NCBI RefSeq assembly: GCF_000315365.1
Contig: NZ_CAOS01000008.1
Coordinates: 124,001-188,000, forward strand
DNA length: 64,000 nucleotides
DNA from: Desulforamulus hydrothermalis Lam5 = DSM 18033
GTDB taxonomy: Bacteria > Bacillota > Desulfotomaculia > Desulfotomaculales > Desulfotomaculaceae
Reading direction: 5' to 3'
Below the pieces are notes generated by a model. That model had not been told where the DNA came from and did no database searches. It saw only the letters and a list, made by a program, of their open reading frames with translations. Positions 46,244 through 55,781 of this stretch are shown here, piece after piece (the stretch's first letter is position 1; each line of letters opens with the position of its first letter). Both the position numbers and the translations under genes were made by a program.

Positions 46244-48445
46244 TTACTTTTGCACCTTTAACATACGCACCAGTGACATGGCCGCCAGACCACGGGTAAC
46301 TTTTTCATGGGGCCGGTAATACCCCTGGTTAACACTCTGCAGCCCCAGGCCCAAACTGAGGGCGGCATATCCCTGCATTTCCCGGGGCACCTGGTTGGCA
46401 TCTTTGGTATTTAAAGTGTATAAGCCGGGCAGCTTGGCCACGCCGTCATAATCCAGGGTGTTAATCATCAATCTGGCCCATTCCAGGCGGGTCAACTCCC
46501 GGTCTAACTCCCCGGTCTCAGCCGCCGTTATGATACCCAGGCTGAGGGCGGCATTAACCACCTGTTGCTGTTGTTTTTCCTGTTCGCTGCCGTTTAGCGG
46601 TTGGTAAGGCGGCTCTATATACCAGCCCCGGCCGGCCACCAGCATCTCCAGGGCAGCCAGTTTGGTAAGATTGTGCTGGGGATAAAACTTGCCGTCTATA
46701 CTCTTTACAATGTTGGCTTTCGCCAGTTGTTTGATGTCATTTTCCGCCGGATGCCCGGCAATGTCAGTAAAGTTGTAATTTGGTTTGGGCGGTATGGGTT
46801 GGCCCTGCCAGTTAAGATACTTGCCTGTCTGGGCATCTATCATATAGGAAGGCCTGTCATTTAAGCGATAAACCAGGTTCACCGGCGGATCGCTTTGGTC
46901 CCGGAAGATTCTGGCATACTCCAAAGCCAATCCGTCATCTGCCAGGAAAATGTTGACTGCTTTAGGTTTTTCCAGTATCACGGACGGTTGGGGAAATTGC
47001 AAGGGCCACCAGACCATGCGGAAACTTGTGACCTCCCCGGTGTAAGCATTAACTTCCACCTCAAACCCGTTGTTAGCAAAAGGAATGTTGTTAACCAGCC
47101 GGACATAGGCAAACCGGTAAATCCCCGGCATTCCTTTGATGCCATAGGCATCACTCCAGCTTTGCTCCAGTTTGCTTTCAGCCAGACGACGGGACTGTAT
47201 TTTTTTAATAAAATCCTCGGCTGTTTTTTGAGCCTGCTCTCTGGTCAACCCCGGTTGGCGACCGGCTGCCGCCTCGTCATTTTGTTGCCACTTGTTAAAA
47301 CTGACCAGCTCACCGGTGACAGCGTCAACAGCTATGCTGATGCTTTGATATGACGCAGCCGTCTGACTGCTCCAGTGAAAATGCCATTGTTTTTGGTCAG
47401 GATATTGGTAATCATAACTCAAACGTTTTTCACATTGTTTTATGTCAAAGGGCAGATTAATAACCTTTTTTACCTGGGCCAAGGCCTTGTCAGCGCTGAG
47501 CAAGTTTTTCAGTTTAGCCACTTCGGCCTGCTCCGCCGGCGTTAACTCTTGTTTGGCATTTTGCGCGGCAGCCATGTCGCCACCCATGCCGCCTCGTTCA
47601 TAATAGTTGCCCGGGTTTTCCAGCACTTTGCCGGTTAAGGCATCAATCAGCAAACCCTGCCCCTTGTTTACCCGGTAGACCAATTTAACCGGCGTTCCTG
47701 CCGGGCCTGGCGGGCGAAAATAAGCCAGCTCCACATTTTCTTCCAACACCTTGGCAGCTTGGTCAGAAGAAATTTTCCTTGCGGCATCAGGAAACGTCAG
47801 CTTGTTGTCCCAGTTCAAGTTAATGCCCAACAGCTCGCCGGTGTCACCGTTGATCCGTACATAAATATTGTGTTCCGGGAAAGGTATGCCCTTTGCCACC
47901 CTGACAAAGTTGTAGCTGTACTCCACCGGCCCACGCTCGCCGTACCCGTAATAGGGCTGATCCTGGTTGGGCAGCAGGCGGATTTGACCAACATAATCGG
48001 GCATAAGTTGCTCTACCCACTGCCGGGCCCGCCGGGCACCCTCTTCCCAGGAATACTGCGGCAGCCCGCTGTAGCGCCGGCCCGGCGGTATTTCCTGCCA
48101 GCGATCCATGCCGATAATTTCCCCGGTTATGGCATCCAGTCGCACAGAAATGTTGCCCCGGGGTTCGGTTTCCCGCTGCCAGTTGAGGTGCCATTCCGCC
48201 CTGCCGTTATAAGTGCTAAAACCGCTTTGAAAGTTTTCAAATTGATTGTCAATGGCAAATACCTCTTTCGCCCTGGCAATGGCTTTGTCCAGGGGAAACT
48301 TGGCCAGGGACGGATCACCTTCAAGCTCGCCGGGTGGTTTCGGCATCACCTTTATTTGCGCCTCATCCGCCCAGACCGGCTGGTTAAACAGCAATCCGGT
48401 TGCTAAACAACCGACCAGCAAAGTGCCGGTAATTTTTTTATTCAC
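46244..48445 (-). CDS. YcdB/YcdC-repeat (PepSY-like) surface protein with SLH domains
   Basis: A 733-residue exported protein with a signal peptide (1-26, ending VWA). It has two long YcdB/YcdC-type repeats (about 50-290 and 320-560), each with PepSY-like units ending in VRLDAITGEIIGMDRW or VAVDAVTGELVSFNKW patterns, and C-terminal SLH-type modules (about 570-730; FTDIAGHPAENDIKQLAKANIV). The SLH part would anchor it to the wall. PepSY-like units are thought to inhibit or chaperone peptidases, so a wall- or protease-regulating role is possible but unproven. It stands alone with its own terminator. Confidence 0.85.
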   Translation of the reverse strand: MNKKITGTLLVGCLATGLLFNQPVWADEAQIKVMPKPPGELEGDPSLAKFPLDKAIARAKEVFAIDNQFENFQSGFSTYNGRAEWHLNWQRETEPRGNISVRLDAITGEIIGMDRWQEIPPGRRYSGLPQYSWEEGARRARQWVEQLMPDYVGQIRLLPNQDQPYYGYGERGPVEYSYNFVRVAKGIPFPEHNIYVRINGDTGELLGINLNWDNKLTFPDAARKISSDQAAKVLEENVELAYFRPPGPAGTPVKLVYRVNKGQGLLIDALTGKVLENPGNYYERGGMGGDMAAAQNAKQELTPAEQAEVAKLKNLLSADKALAQVKKVINLPFDIKQCEKRLSYDYQYPDQKQWHFHWSSQTAASYQSISIAVDAVTGELVSFNKWQQNDEAAAGRQPGLTREQAQKTAEDFIKKIQSRRLAESKLEQSWSDAYGIKGMPGIYRFAYVRLVNNIPFANNGFEVEVNAYTGEVTSFRMVWWPLQFPQPSVILEKPKAVNIFLADDGLALEYARIFRDQSDPPVNLVYRLNDRPSYMIDAQTGKYLNWQGQPIPPKPNYNFTDIAGHPAENDIKQLAKANIVKSIDGKFYPQHNLTKLAALEMLVAGRGWYIEPPYQPLNGSEQEKQQQQVVNAALSLGIITAAETGELDRELTRLEWARLMINTLDYDGVAKLPGLYTLNTKDANQVPREMQGYAALSLGLGLQSVNQGYYRPHEKVTRGLAAMSLVRMLKVQK

Positions 48446-48550
48446 AGAAGTTCACTCCCCAGTCTTATTTTACCAATATAGACGTATTAACCTGCACTTT
48501 GTTACAGCCTGTTGCACAAACACCGGGTCATATAACTGTTATTGGGAAAC

Positions 48551-48580
48551 AAAAAATCTCCCCTGCATATGGGGGAGATT
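48551..48580 (-). terminator. intrinsic terminator of the P-II gene
   Basis: AATCTCCCCC...GGGGAGATT is followed by TTTTTG on the minus strand, a few bases past the P-II stop codon. Confidence 0.88.
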
Positions 48581-48588
48581 CAGTGCCG

Positions 48589-48927
48589 CTAGATTGCCGC
48601 CTCACCCTGTTCCCCGGTTCTGATGCGAATAACGTTACTGACCGGGTAGACAAAGATTTTGCCGTCACCAATTTCACCGCTGCGGGCAGTCTCGGCAATA
48701 GCCTTCACACAGGCATCTGCCCACCGATCATCGATAATAATCTCCACTTTTACTTTGGGCAGCAGATTGATGCTGTACTCCGCTCCCCGATACACTTCGG
48801 TGCGCCCCTTTTGGTGGCCGCAGCCCATAACCTGGCAAACCGTCATGCCATGAATGCCCAGCTTGTTTAAGGCCTCTTTAACTTCTTCCAGTTTGCCCGG
48901 CCGGATAATGGCTTCGATTTTGGTCAT
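48589..48927 (-). CDS. glnK: P-II nitrogen regulatory protein (GlnK-type)
   Basis: A 112-residue trimeric signal protein that senses ATP/ADP and 2-oxoglutarate. It begins KIEAIIRPGKLEEVK, has the T-loop with Tyr51 (RGAEYSINLLPK), and the nucleotide-binding GDGKIFVYPV and RIRTGE. Because it lies 15 bases after amtB, its main job is probably to plug the AmtB channel when nitrogen is ample. Tyr51 allows uridylylation in other bacteria, but no GlnD gene is in the window. It is the last gene of the amtB operon and so falls under the ANTAR-type leader. Confidence 0.95.
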   Translation of the reverse strand: MTKIEAIIRPGKLEEVKEALNKLGIHGMTVCQVMGCGHQKGRTEVYRGAEYSINLLPKVKVEIIIDDRWADACVKAIAETARSGEIGDGKIFVYPVSNVIRIRTGEQGEAAI

Positions 48928-48942
48928 TGGACAACCTCCTTG

Positions 48943-50316
48943 TTAAACCGTTTTAATCGCAGAACTGCTGACCCCAGGGGCAGCTTTTATATCTCTGGTC
49001 AGGGATCCCCCGAAGGTATCCGCATAAGCGTAAGCATTTTCACCATGCACACTGACATCAAGACCTATTGCTTCATCATCGGCGGAAACCCGTAAATCGG
49101 TGAACAAGCCGATTAGTTTAAGAATAAGGAAGGTGGCCAGGCCGGCAAACACTACGGTGGCTCCTACCCCGATTAATTGTGTCACCAGTTGAGCGGCATG
49201 GCCGTAAAACAAGCCGTCTGCCCCCGCCTGGTTAACCGTCTTGCTGGCAAACAGGCCGGTGGCAACAGCCCCCCAGGTTCCGCCTACCCCGTGAATGCCA
49301 AAGGCATCCAGGGCATCGTCATAACCCAGCTTGCTTTTGACAACCGCCACCGCAAAGTAACACAGCGGGCCAACCACCAGGCCAATCAGAATAGCAGGCA
49401 ACGGAGCCACAAAACCGGCGGCCGGGGTAATGGCCACCAAACCTGCCACAGCGCCGGAAACACATCCCAGCAGGGTTGGCTTGCCATGATGGGCCCATTC
49501 TGCCAGCACCCAGGAAACCCCGCCGGCAGCAGCAGCCAGGTGGGTCACCGCAAAGGCACTGGCCGCCAGGCCGTTGGCCGCCAGGGCACTGCCGGCATTA
49601 AAACCAAACCAACCAAACCAGAGCAGTGCCGCCCCCAGCACGGTCATGGGCAGATTGTGCGGCACCATGGGTTCGCTGCCATAGCCGCGCCGCTGACCGA
49701 TGACCAGCGCCGCCACCAAACCGGCCACGCCGGAACTGATGTGTACTACCGTACCTCCGGCAAAATCCAGCGCTCCCAGCTGCATCAGCCAGCCGCCGCC
49801 CCATACCCAGTGACACAGGGGAGAGTAGACAAGGGAGGCCCACAATACAATAAAGGCAAGGAAAGCCGGAAAACGCATGCGTTCAGCCACTGACCCGGTT
49901 ATAATGGCAACCGTGATAAGAGCAAACATTAATTGAAAAGCCATAAAGATAAAGTGCGGAATGGTGCCGCTGGGCTCCTGCCCAACTCCCTGCAGTCCCA
50001 GGTAATCCAGGCCCCCGATAACCCGGCCGACATCCGGACCAAAGGCTAAGGTATAGCCGTACAAAGCCCAAATAATGCTGACCACGCAAATTACGATAAA
50101 GCTGAGCATGATGGTGCTGAGTACATTTTTCTTTCTTACCATGCCGCCGTAAAACAGCGCCAGGCCAGGGGTCATAATCATTACCAGCGCAGCGCAAATA
50201 ATGATAAAAGTAGTGTCACCGGTATCAACAACCGGCTTACCGGCGGCCCAGGCGGTGCCCGGTATAGACAGCCAGGCTAAGAGCGGCAGGAGAACTGTTT
50301 TTATCCTGTTTAGCAT
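48943..50316 (-). CDS. amtB: ammonium transporter
   Basis: A 457-residue Amt/Rh channel with eleven membrane helices after a cleavable N-terminal signal (ending AWA). Signature motifs are MTPGLALFYGGMV, the conserved Trp/Phe gate regions, GGTVVHISSGVAG with the first pore His, and AFGIHGVGGTWGA with the second. The cytoplasmic tail (about 415-457) is available for P-II binding. It forms an operon with glnK. The leader carries ANTAR hairpins and a terminator, plus a second long hairpin close to the start codon. Confidence 0.96.
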   Translation of the reverse strand: MLNRIKTVLLPLLAWLSIPGTAWAAGKPVVDTGDTTFIIICAALVMIMTPGLALFYGGMVRKKNVLSTIMLSFIVICVVSIIWALYGYTLAFGPDVGRVIGGLDYLGLQGVGQEPSGTIPHFIFMAFQLMFALITVAIITGSVAERMRFPAFLAFIVLWASLVYSPLCHWVWGGGWLMQLGALDFAGGTVVHISSGVAGLVAALVIGQRRGYGSEPMVPHNLPMTVLGAALLWFGWFGFNAGSALAANGLAASAFAVTHLAAAAGGVSWVLAEWAHHGKPTLLGCVSGAVAGLVAITPAAGFVAPLPAILIGLVVGPLCYFAVAVVKSKLGYDDALDAFGIHGVGGTWGAVATGLFASKTVNQAGADGLFYGHAAQLVTQLIGVGATVVFAGLATFLILKLIGLFTDLRVSADDEAIGLDVSVHGENAYAYADTFGGSLTRDIKAAPGVSSSAIKTV

Positions 50317-50394
50317 GTGTTAAACCCCCCGTTATAATTTTAGTGAGAAGCCTTACTGTGGGTACCCTGTTGCAGCAAGGCCTCCGGTAACAGT

Positions 50395-50440
50395 AAAGGC
50401 GCCTGTTTGGAGGGAAAATATCCCTTAAACAAGCGCCTTT
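50395..50440 (-). other. second long hairpin in the amtB leader
   Basis: A 46-base stem-loop (AAAGGCGC...GCGCCTTT with inner TGTTT/AAACA and GGGA/TCCC stems) lies between the ANTAR-controlled terminator and the amtB start. Only TTTACTG follows, so it is at best a weak terminator. RNA stabilisation or a second control point are possible. Confidence 0.6.
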
Positions 50441-50451
50441 GCCATCAAACC

Positions 50452-50526
50452 AAAACAATAAGGCTCAACAACCTAAAGCGGTTATTGAGCCTTCCTTGGC
50501 TTGTATGGGGTACATCTTTGTTCCCC
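50452..50526 (-). promoter_or_regulatory. ANTAR-type dual-hairpin leader and terminator, amtB
   Basis: P1 is GGGGaAC-AAAGAT-GTaCCCC (50526-50507) and P2 is AGCC-AAGGAA-GGCT (50501-50488). Both loops have A1 and G4. GGCT of P2 is the first part of the terminator arm GGCTCAATAACC, which pairs with GGTTGTTGAGCC and is followed by TTATTGTTTT. P2 and the terminator therefore exclude each other. This is the cleanest example in the window. Confidence 0.92.
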
Positions 50527-50606
50527 TGCTGTTAATGTTATTATATTCTCCCGGCCGGCCTTTGACAACAATTTCAGTGTGGGAATTCTGTATACTTTAC
50601 CTGCAG

Positions 50607-51182
50607 TTACAGTTCGTAACCGGTAATAATAGCCTCGGCTACCGCTTTCATGGTGGTTCTTTTTTTCATGGCGGTTTGCTGGATTACTTTAAAGGCCTGT
50701 TCTTCACTAAAACCCTTTTGCTTCATAAGTATGCCTTTGGCCCGTTCCACAATTTTGCGGGCCTGCAGGGTGGCTTGCAGTTTATGCAGCTGCTGCTGCA
50801 ACTGAGTATATTTTTGATGGGTGGCCACCGCCGCCTCCACTGCCGCATATAACTGATCTTCCAAATAAGGACGCATCAAAAAGGCCGCCGCTACCTCCCG
50901 GGCCCGTTCCACCAGCCCTTTATTTCCCTGGGATACCATCAGTACCGCCGGCGCCAGATTTTCTTCCGTTAATATCTTGGCCACCTGCATACCGTCCAAT
51001 ACCGGCAGCCGGTCGTCCAGCAGCACTGCATCGGGTGCCGTGGCACGGGCCACTTTCAGGGCATCCATACCGCCGGCAGCTTCCCCCACCACCCGGTAGC
51101 CCAGGCGGGGCAGCATGTAGCGCAGCTGTTCCAATTCTTTTTTGTTTCCGCTGGCAATGATAATCCGCTTCTGCATAATCAC
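50607..51182 (-). CDS. ANTAR-domain regulator, receiver lacking the acidic pocket
   Basis: A 191-residue receiver-ANTAR protein. It keeps an Asp at the phosphorylation position (Asp56, VLLDDRLP), but the Mg-binding acidic pair is replaced by Ser-Gly-Asn (IIASGNKK, residues 10-13) and the signalling Lys by Arg (FLMRP), so it probably does not take part in normal phosphotransfer. The ANTAR domain is canonical (RKIVERAKGILM, QQTAMKKR, KAVAEAII) and closest to that of the regulator at 25770. Its start overlaps the alr stop by four bases, so it is translated with alr. It is the gene just upstream of amtB. Confidence 0.92.
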   Translation of the reverse strand: MIMQKRIIIASGNKKELEQLRYMLPRLGYRVVGEAAGGMDALKVARATAPDAVLLDDRLPVLDGMQVAKILTEENLAPAVLMVSQGNKGLVERAREVAAAFLMRPYLEDQLYAAVEAAVATHQKYTQLQQQLHKLQATLQARKIVERAKGILMKQKGFSEEQAFKVIQQTAMKKRTTMKAVAEAIITGYEL

Positions 51183-52312
51183 TCTCCCGGCAGTCCTGTA
51201 TAAACCCGCGGTACCCTGCCGCCTACCTGGCAGACAACCTCATAGTTTATAGTACCCAGCCAGGCAGCCACTTCTTCTACCGGCAATTGGTTTTCCCCGT
51301 CCTGCCCGAAAATAATTACCGGATCGTTAACCTGTACCCCCGGGATATGCCCCACATCTACCATGCACTGATCCATACAGACCCGGCCCACCACAGGTGC
51401 CCGTCGTCCCCTTATCGACACTTGGCCCCGGGAGGAAAGCAGGCGGGGGTAACCGTCCGCATATCCGAGGGGCAGGGAAGCAACTACAGTGGGTGCCGTT
51501 ACCGTATAAGTGCAACCGTAGCTGATCTTGGTACCCGGCGCCACCCTTTTAACATGGGCCACCCTGGCTTTTAAGGTCATGGCCGGCTGCAAATTGACTG
51601 CCGCTTTATTTACCTGTTCAGACGGATATAAACCGTACATCATAATACCGGGACGCACCATGTCCAGGTAAGCTGCCGGGCAATCAATAACAGCGGCACT
51701 GTTGGCGCAATGCCGCAGCGGGAAAGAAATGCCCTGGCGGGCCAGATCCTTTAACAGGGTCAAAAAACGCTCCAGTTGCCAACTTGTATAGCTTTTATCA
51801 GTTTCGTCCGCCGCAGCAAAGTGGGTATAAATACCTTCCACCTTAAGCCCCGGCAGCCGGCAGACTTTTTCTATGGCCGCTGCTCCCTCGGCATCCGCCG
51901 GAAAACCCAGCCGCCCCATACCGGTATCCACCTTCAGGTGCACGGCAACCGAACAACCGGCAGCTGCCGCTGCCCTGGCTGCTTGTTCGGCCAGATCCAG
52001 CCGGTAAACGGTTAAGGTAAGATTATTGGTTAAGGCATCCGCCAACCGGTCCGGGCAAACATAACCAAAAATTAATATCGGTGCATCAAGGCCGGCCCGG
52101 CGCAGCTCCAGGGCTTCCGACAAACGAGCCACCGCCAACCGCGTGGCCCCGGCGGCCAGGGCCGCTTTGGCCACCGGCACGGCGCCGTGACCGTAGGCAT
52201 TGGCCTTAACCACCGCCATAATCTCCCGGTGCGGCCCCACCAGTTTTCTGACTTCCCGGATGTTATGGCCAATGGCCTGCAGATTTATTTCTGCCCAAAT
52301 TGGTTCATTCAT
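51179..52312 (-). CDS. alr: alanine racemase
   Basis: A 377-residue PLP enzyme that makes D-alanine for peptidoglycan. The PLP lysine is in AVVKANAYGHG (Lys about 36), and the partner catalytic Tyr is in KISYGCTYT (Tyr about 260), with RVCMDQCMVDV following. I start it at ATG 52312 (MNEPIWAEI) behind GCAGGTG. It is translationally coupled to the ANTAR gene downstream. A short repeat element and hairpins separate it from ald upstream. Having ald and alr side by side suggests joint handling of L- and D-alanine. Confidence 0.95.
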   Translation of the reverse strand: MNEPIWAEINLQAIGHNIREVRKLVGPHREIMAVVKANAYGHGAVPVAKAALAAGATRLAVARLSEALELRRAGLDAPILIFGYVCPDRLADALTNNLTLTVYRLDLAEQAARAAAAAGCSVAVHLKVDTGMGRLGFPADAEGAAAIEKVCRLPGLKVEGIYTHFAAADETDKSYTSWQLERFLTLLKDLARQGISFPLRHCANSAAVIDCPAAYLDMVRPGIMMYGLYPSEQVNKAAVNLQPAMTLKARVAHVKRVAPGTKISYGCTYTVTAPTVVASLPLGYADGYPRLLSSRGQVSIRGRRAPVVGRVCMDQCMVDVGHIPGVQVNDPVIIFGQDGENQLPVEEVAAWLGTINYEVVCQVGGRVPRVYTGLPGE

Positions 52313-52397
52313 TTTGTTCACCTGCCAGCAAGCAACAATATCCACATTGTCCCTATTGTAGCACAAACTAAAAAAAAATGCTTGGCTGTGCCAAGCA

Positions 52398-52509
52398 TCA
52401 GAGTGTCACAAACATTACCGGTGGTTTATGATCCCCTGTGGCTCCGGTCTAAGCGCCGACAGGGGATCATAAACTTCCTCACTTTGTTTTACAGCCTTTG
52501 TTTACAGTC
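52398..52509 (+). repeat. fold-back repeat element, copy 4 (internal deletion)
   Basis: A 112-bp derivative in plus orientation that keeps both ends (TCAGAGTGTCACAAACATT and CACTTTGTTTTACAGCCTT) but lacks about 155 bp of the centre, joining CCGGTCTAAGC directly to GCCGACAGGGGATCAT. It lies downstream of ald. Flanking hairpins are ATGCTTGG...CCAAGCAT (52378-52398) and AATGCCTGG...CCAGGCATT (52511-52534). They differ by a compensatory base-pair change. The T-tract (nine T's, read minus) is only at the alr side. Confidence 0.87.
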
Positions 52510-52543
52510 AAATGCCTGGCGATTGCCAGGCATTTGCGGGTTT

Positions 52544-53668
52544 TTATAAACTGCCGATTACTTTCTCCAGAGGAGTATACTCTAAATTCAGGGCTTCTGC
52601 TACCGCCTTAAAAGTGCATCGGCCGTCCACCACATTGACTCCTTTGGCCAACGCACAGTTCTCCCGGACAGCCTTCAACCAGCCCTTGTTGGCCAGCTGC
52701 AGGGCGTAGGGCAAGGTTACATTGGTCAGGGCAAAGGTGGAAGTGCGGGCTACGGCACCGGGCATGTTAGCCACCGAATAGTGAATTACCCCGTATTTTT
52801 CGTAGGTTGGTTCGCTGTGGGTGGTTACCCGGTCAATGGTTTCAATGGAACCGCCCTGGTCAATGGCCACATCAACGATAACCGAGCCGGGCTTCATATT
52901 TTTAACCATTTCTTCAGTTACCAGCCGGGGGGCTTTGGCCCCGGGAATTAACACTGCCCCCACCAGCAGGTCGGCTTTTTTAACAGCCTCAGCAATATTG
53001 TAGCTGTTTGACATTACGGTATGGATGCGGCCGCCGAACAGGTCGTCCAGGTAGCGCAGGCGATCCACGTTAACATCCAGAATGGTGACGCTGGCTCCCA
53101 AACCCATGGCCATTTTGGCTGCGTTGGTGCCAACAATACCACCGCCGACAATGACAACTTCGGCTGCCGGCACACCGGGAACACCGCCCAGCAGGACACC
53201 GGCGCCGCCGTAGGTTTTTTCTAAATAGCGGGCACCGATTTGGATAGCCATACGGCCTGCCACTTCTGACATAGGAGTCAGCAAGGGGAGGGATCCGTTG
53301 TCCAATTGAATGGTTTCATAAGCTATGCCGACAACTTTTTTCTGCAGCAAGGCCCGCGTCAGTGCCGGCTCGGGTGCCAGGTGCAAGTAAGTAAAAAGTA
53401 CCTGGCCTTCTTTAAATAAATCATACTCGGGCGGCAGGGGTTCCTTGACTTTCATTATCATGTCGGCCCTGTCAAATACCTCTTTGGCGGTATCCACAAG
53501 CTGCGCCCCGGCTGCCAGATAGTCCTCATCTGAAATACCGCTGCCCAGACCGGCCCGCTGTTCAATAATCACCTGATGACCGTTACTCACCATGGCATGT
53601 ACGCCGGCAGGGGTAATGGCCACACGGTTTTCATTATTTTTAATTTCTTTTGGTACTCCGATAATCAC
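52544..53668 (-). CDS. ald: alanine dehydrogenase
   Basis: A 374-residue NAD-dependent enzyme that interconverts L-alanine and pyruvate plus ammonium. It begins [16 protein letters not shown], has the substrate residues in [11 protein letters not shown] and TYLHLAPEP, and the nucleotide-binding [10 protein letters not shown]. Length is typical. The start is GTG 53668 behind AAGGAGG; the longer open frame to 53725 lacks a site. Two symmetrical inverted repeats lie in its upstream region. It can either assimilate ammonium or release it from alanine, which fits the nearby amtB and ANTAR genes. Confidence 0.95.
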   Translation of the reverse strand: MIIGVPKEIKNNENRVAITPAGVHAMVSNGHQVIIEQRAGLGSGISDEDYLAAGAQLVDTAKEVFDRADMIMKVKEPLPPEYDLFKEGQVLFTYLHLAPEPALTRALLQKKVVGIAYETIQLDNGSLPLLTPMSEVAGRMAIQIGARYLEKTYGGAGVLLGGVPGVPAAEVVIVGGGIVGTNAAKMAMGLGASVTILDVNVDRLRYLDDLFGGRIHTVMSNSYNIAEAVKKADLLVGAVLIPGAKAPRLVTEEMVKNMKPGSVIVDVAIDQGGSIETIDRVTTHSEPTYEKYGVIHYSVANMPGAVARTSTFALTNVTLPYALQLANKGWLKAVRENCALAKGVNVVDGRCTFKAVAEALNLEYTPLEKVIGSL

Positions 53669-53781
53669 AGAGGTCGCCTCCTTAGAAGATGAGTTGCCTA
53701 ATATTAATTGCAAGATCAATGCCAAAAAAATATACCGCTGTTTTACCCGAAAACCAAGCCGTTAAAACCGTTTGTTTATTT

Positions 53782-53867
53782 ATATGGAAAGTATTATTTC
53801 CATATCTGCTTTTTTCTCAACAAAATTGGCAAGTAATATTTCCAAATGTGGAAATATTACTTGCCAA
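53782..53867. promoter_or_regulatory. two inverted repeats upstream of ald
   Basis: The first is ATATGGAAA-gtatta-TTTCCATAT (53782-53805). The second has perfect 19-base arms, TTGGCAAGTAATATTTCCA and its complement, around AATG (53826-53867). Both contain TGGAAA/TTTCCA. They lie 114-199 bases before the ald start. An operator pair is likely; the second could also be a hairpin in an upstream transcript. Confidence 0.55.
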
Positions 53868-53973
53868 AAAGTTAATTATAAGTTTACCTGGTTGCAACAG
53901 AAAATTAATATGTTGGTTGTATTATTAAAGTGGTTTTTCCGGCCAACAAAACTTCATATTCTCCTTATCAACA

Positions 53974-54002
53974 CCTGCCACCGACCGGGCAGGGTTTTTT
54001 TT
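53974..54002 (+). terminator. orphan plus-strand terminator
   Basis: CCTGCC...GGGCAGG is followed by TTTTTTTT. No plus-strand gene lies upstream, which suggests an unannotated short transcript. Confidence 0.65.
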
Positions 54003-54129
54003 AAGGCCAACCGTTTTAATAAATCCCGTATACACCGCAACGAGCAGGCAGCCCGGTAAGATCGGCCGCTCCGGCCGGCAGCGATGCCGGCAGTTTGTTG
54101 GGTGATGCCCAAATCAGGTATCACCCTGG

Positions 54130-55713
<1,584 letters not shown>

Positions 55714-55781
55714 TCACCTTTTCTAACATAGATTTATTAAGCAACTGCCGCCGCCCAGCGGGCCAGCGGACCAATAACAGT

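Larger units (their letters stand above)
53669..54129. other. intergenic region with palindromes and an orphan terminator
   Basis: Between ald and the MFS transporter gene no reading frame has a ribosome site or plausible composition. The ald side is AT-rich and holds two inverted repeats (53782-53867). The far side holds a plus-strand terminator (53974-54002) and a weak GGGTGAT...ATCACCC hairpin near 54095-54125 that may end the MFS gene. Confidence 0.55.

Noticed and set aside
47759-49893. Long plus-strand frames opposite the YcdB/SLH and amtB genes
   Set aside because: The minus-strand genes show clear family motifs, and the plus frames lack start signals and recognisable domains.
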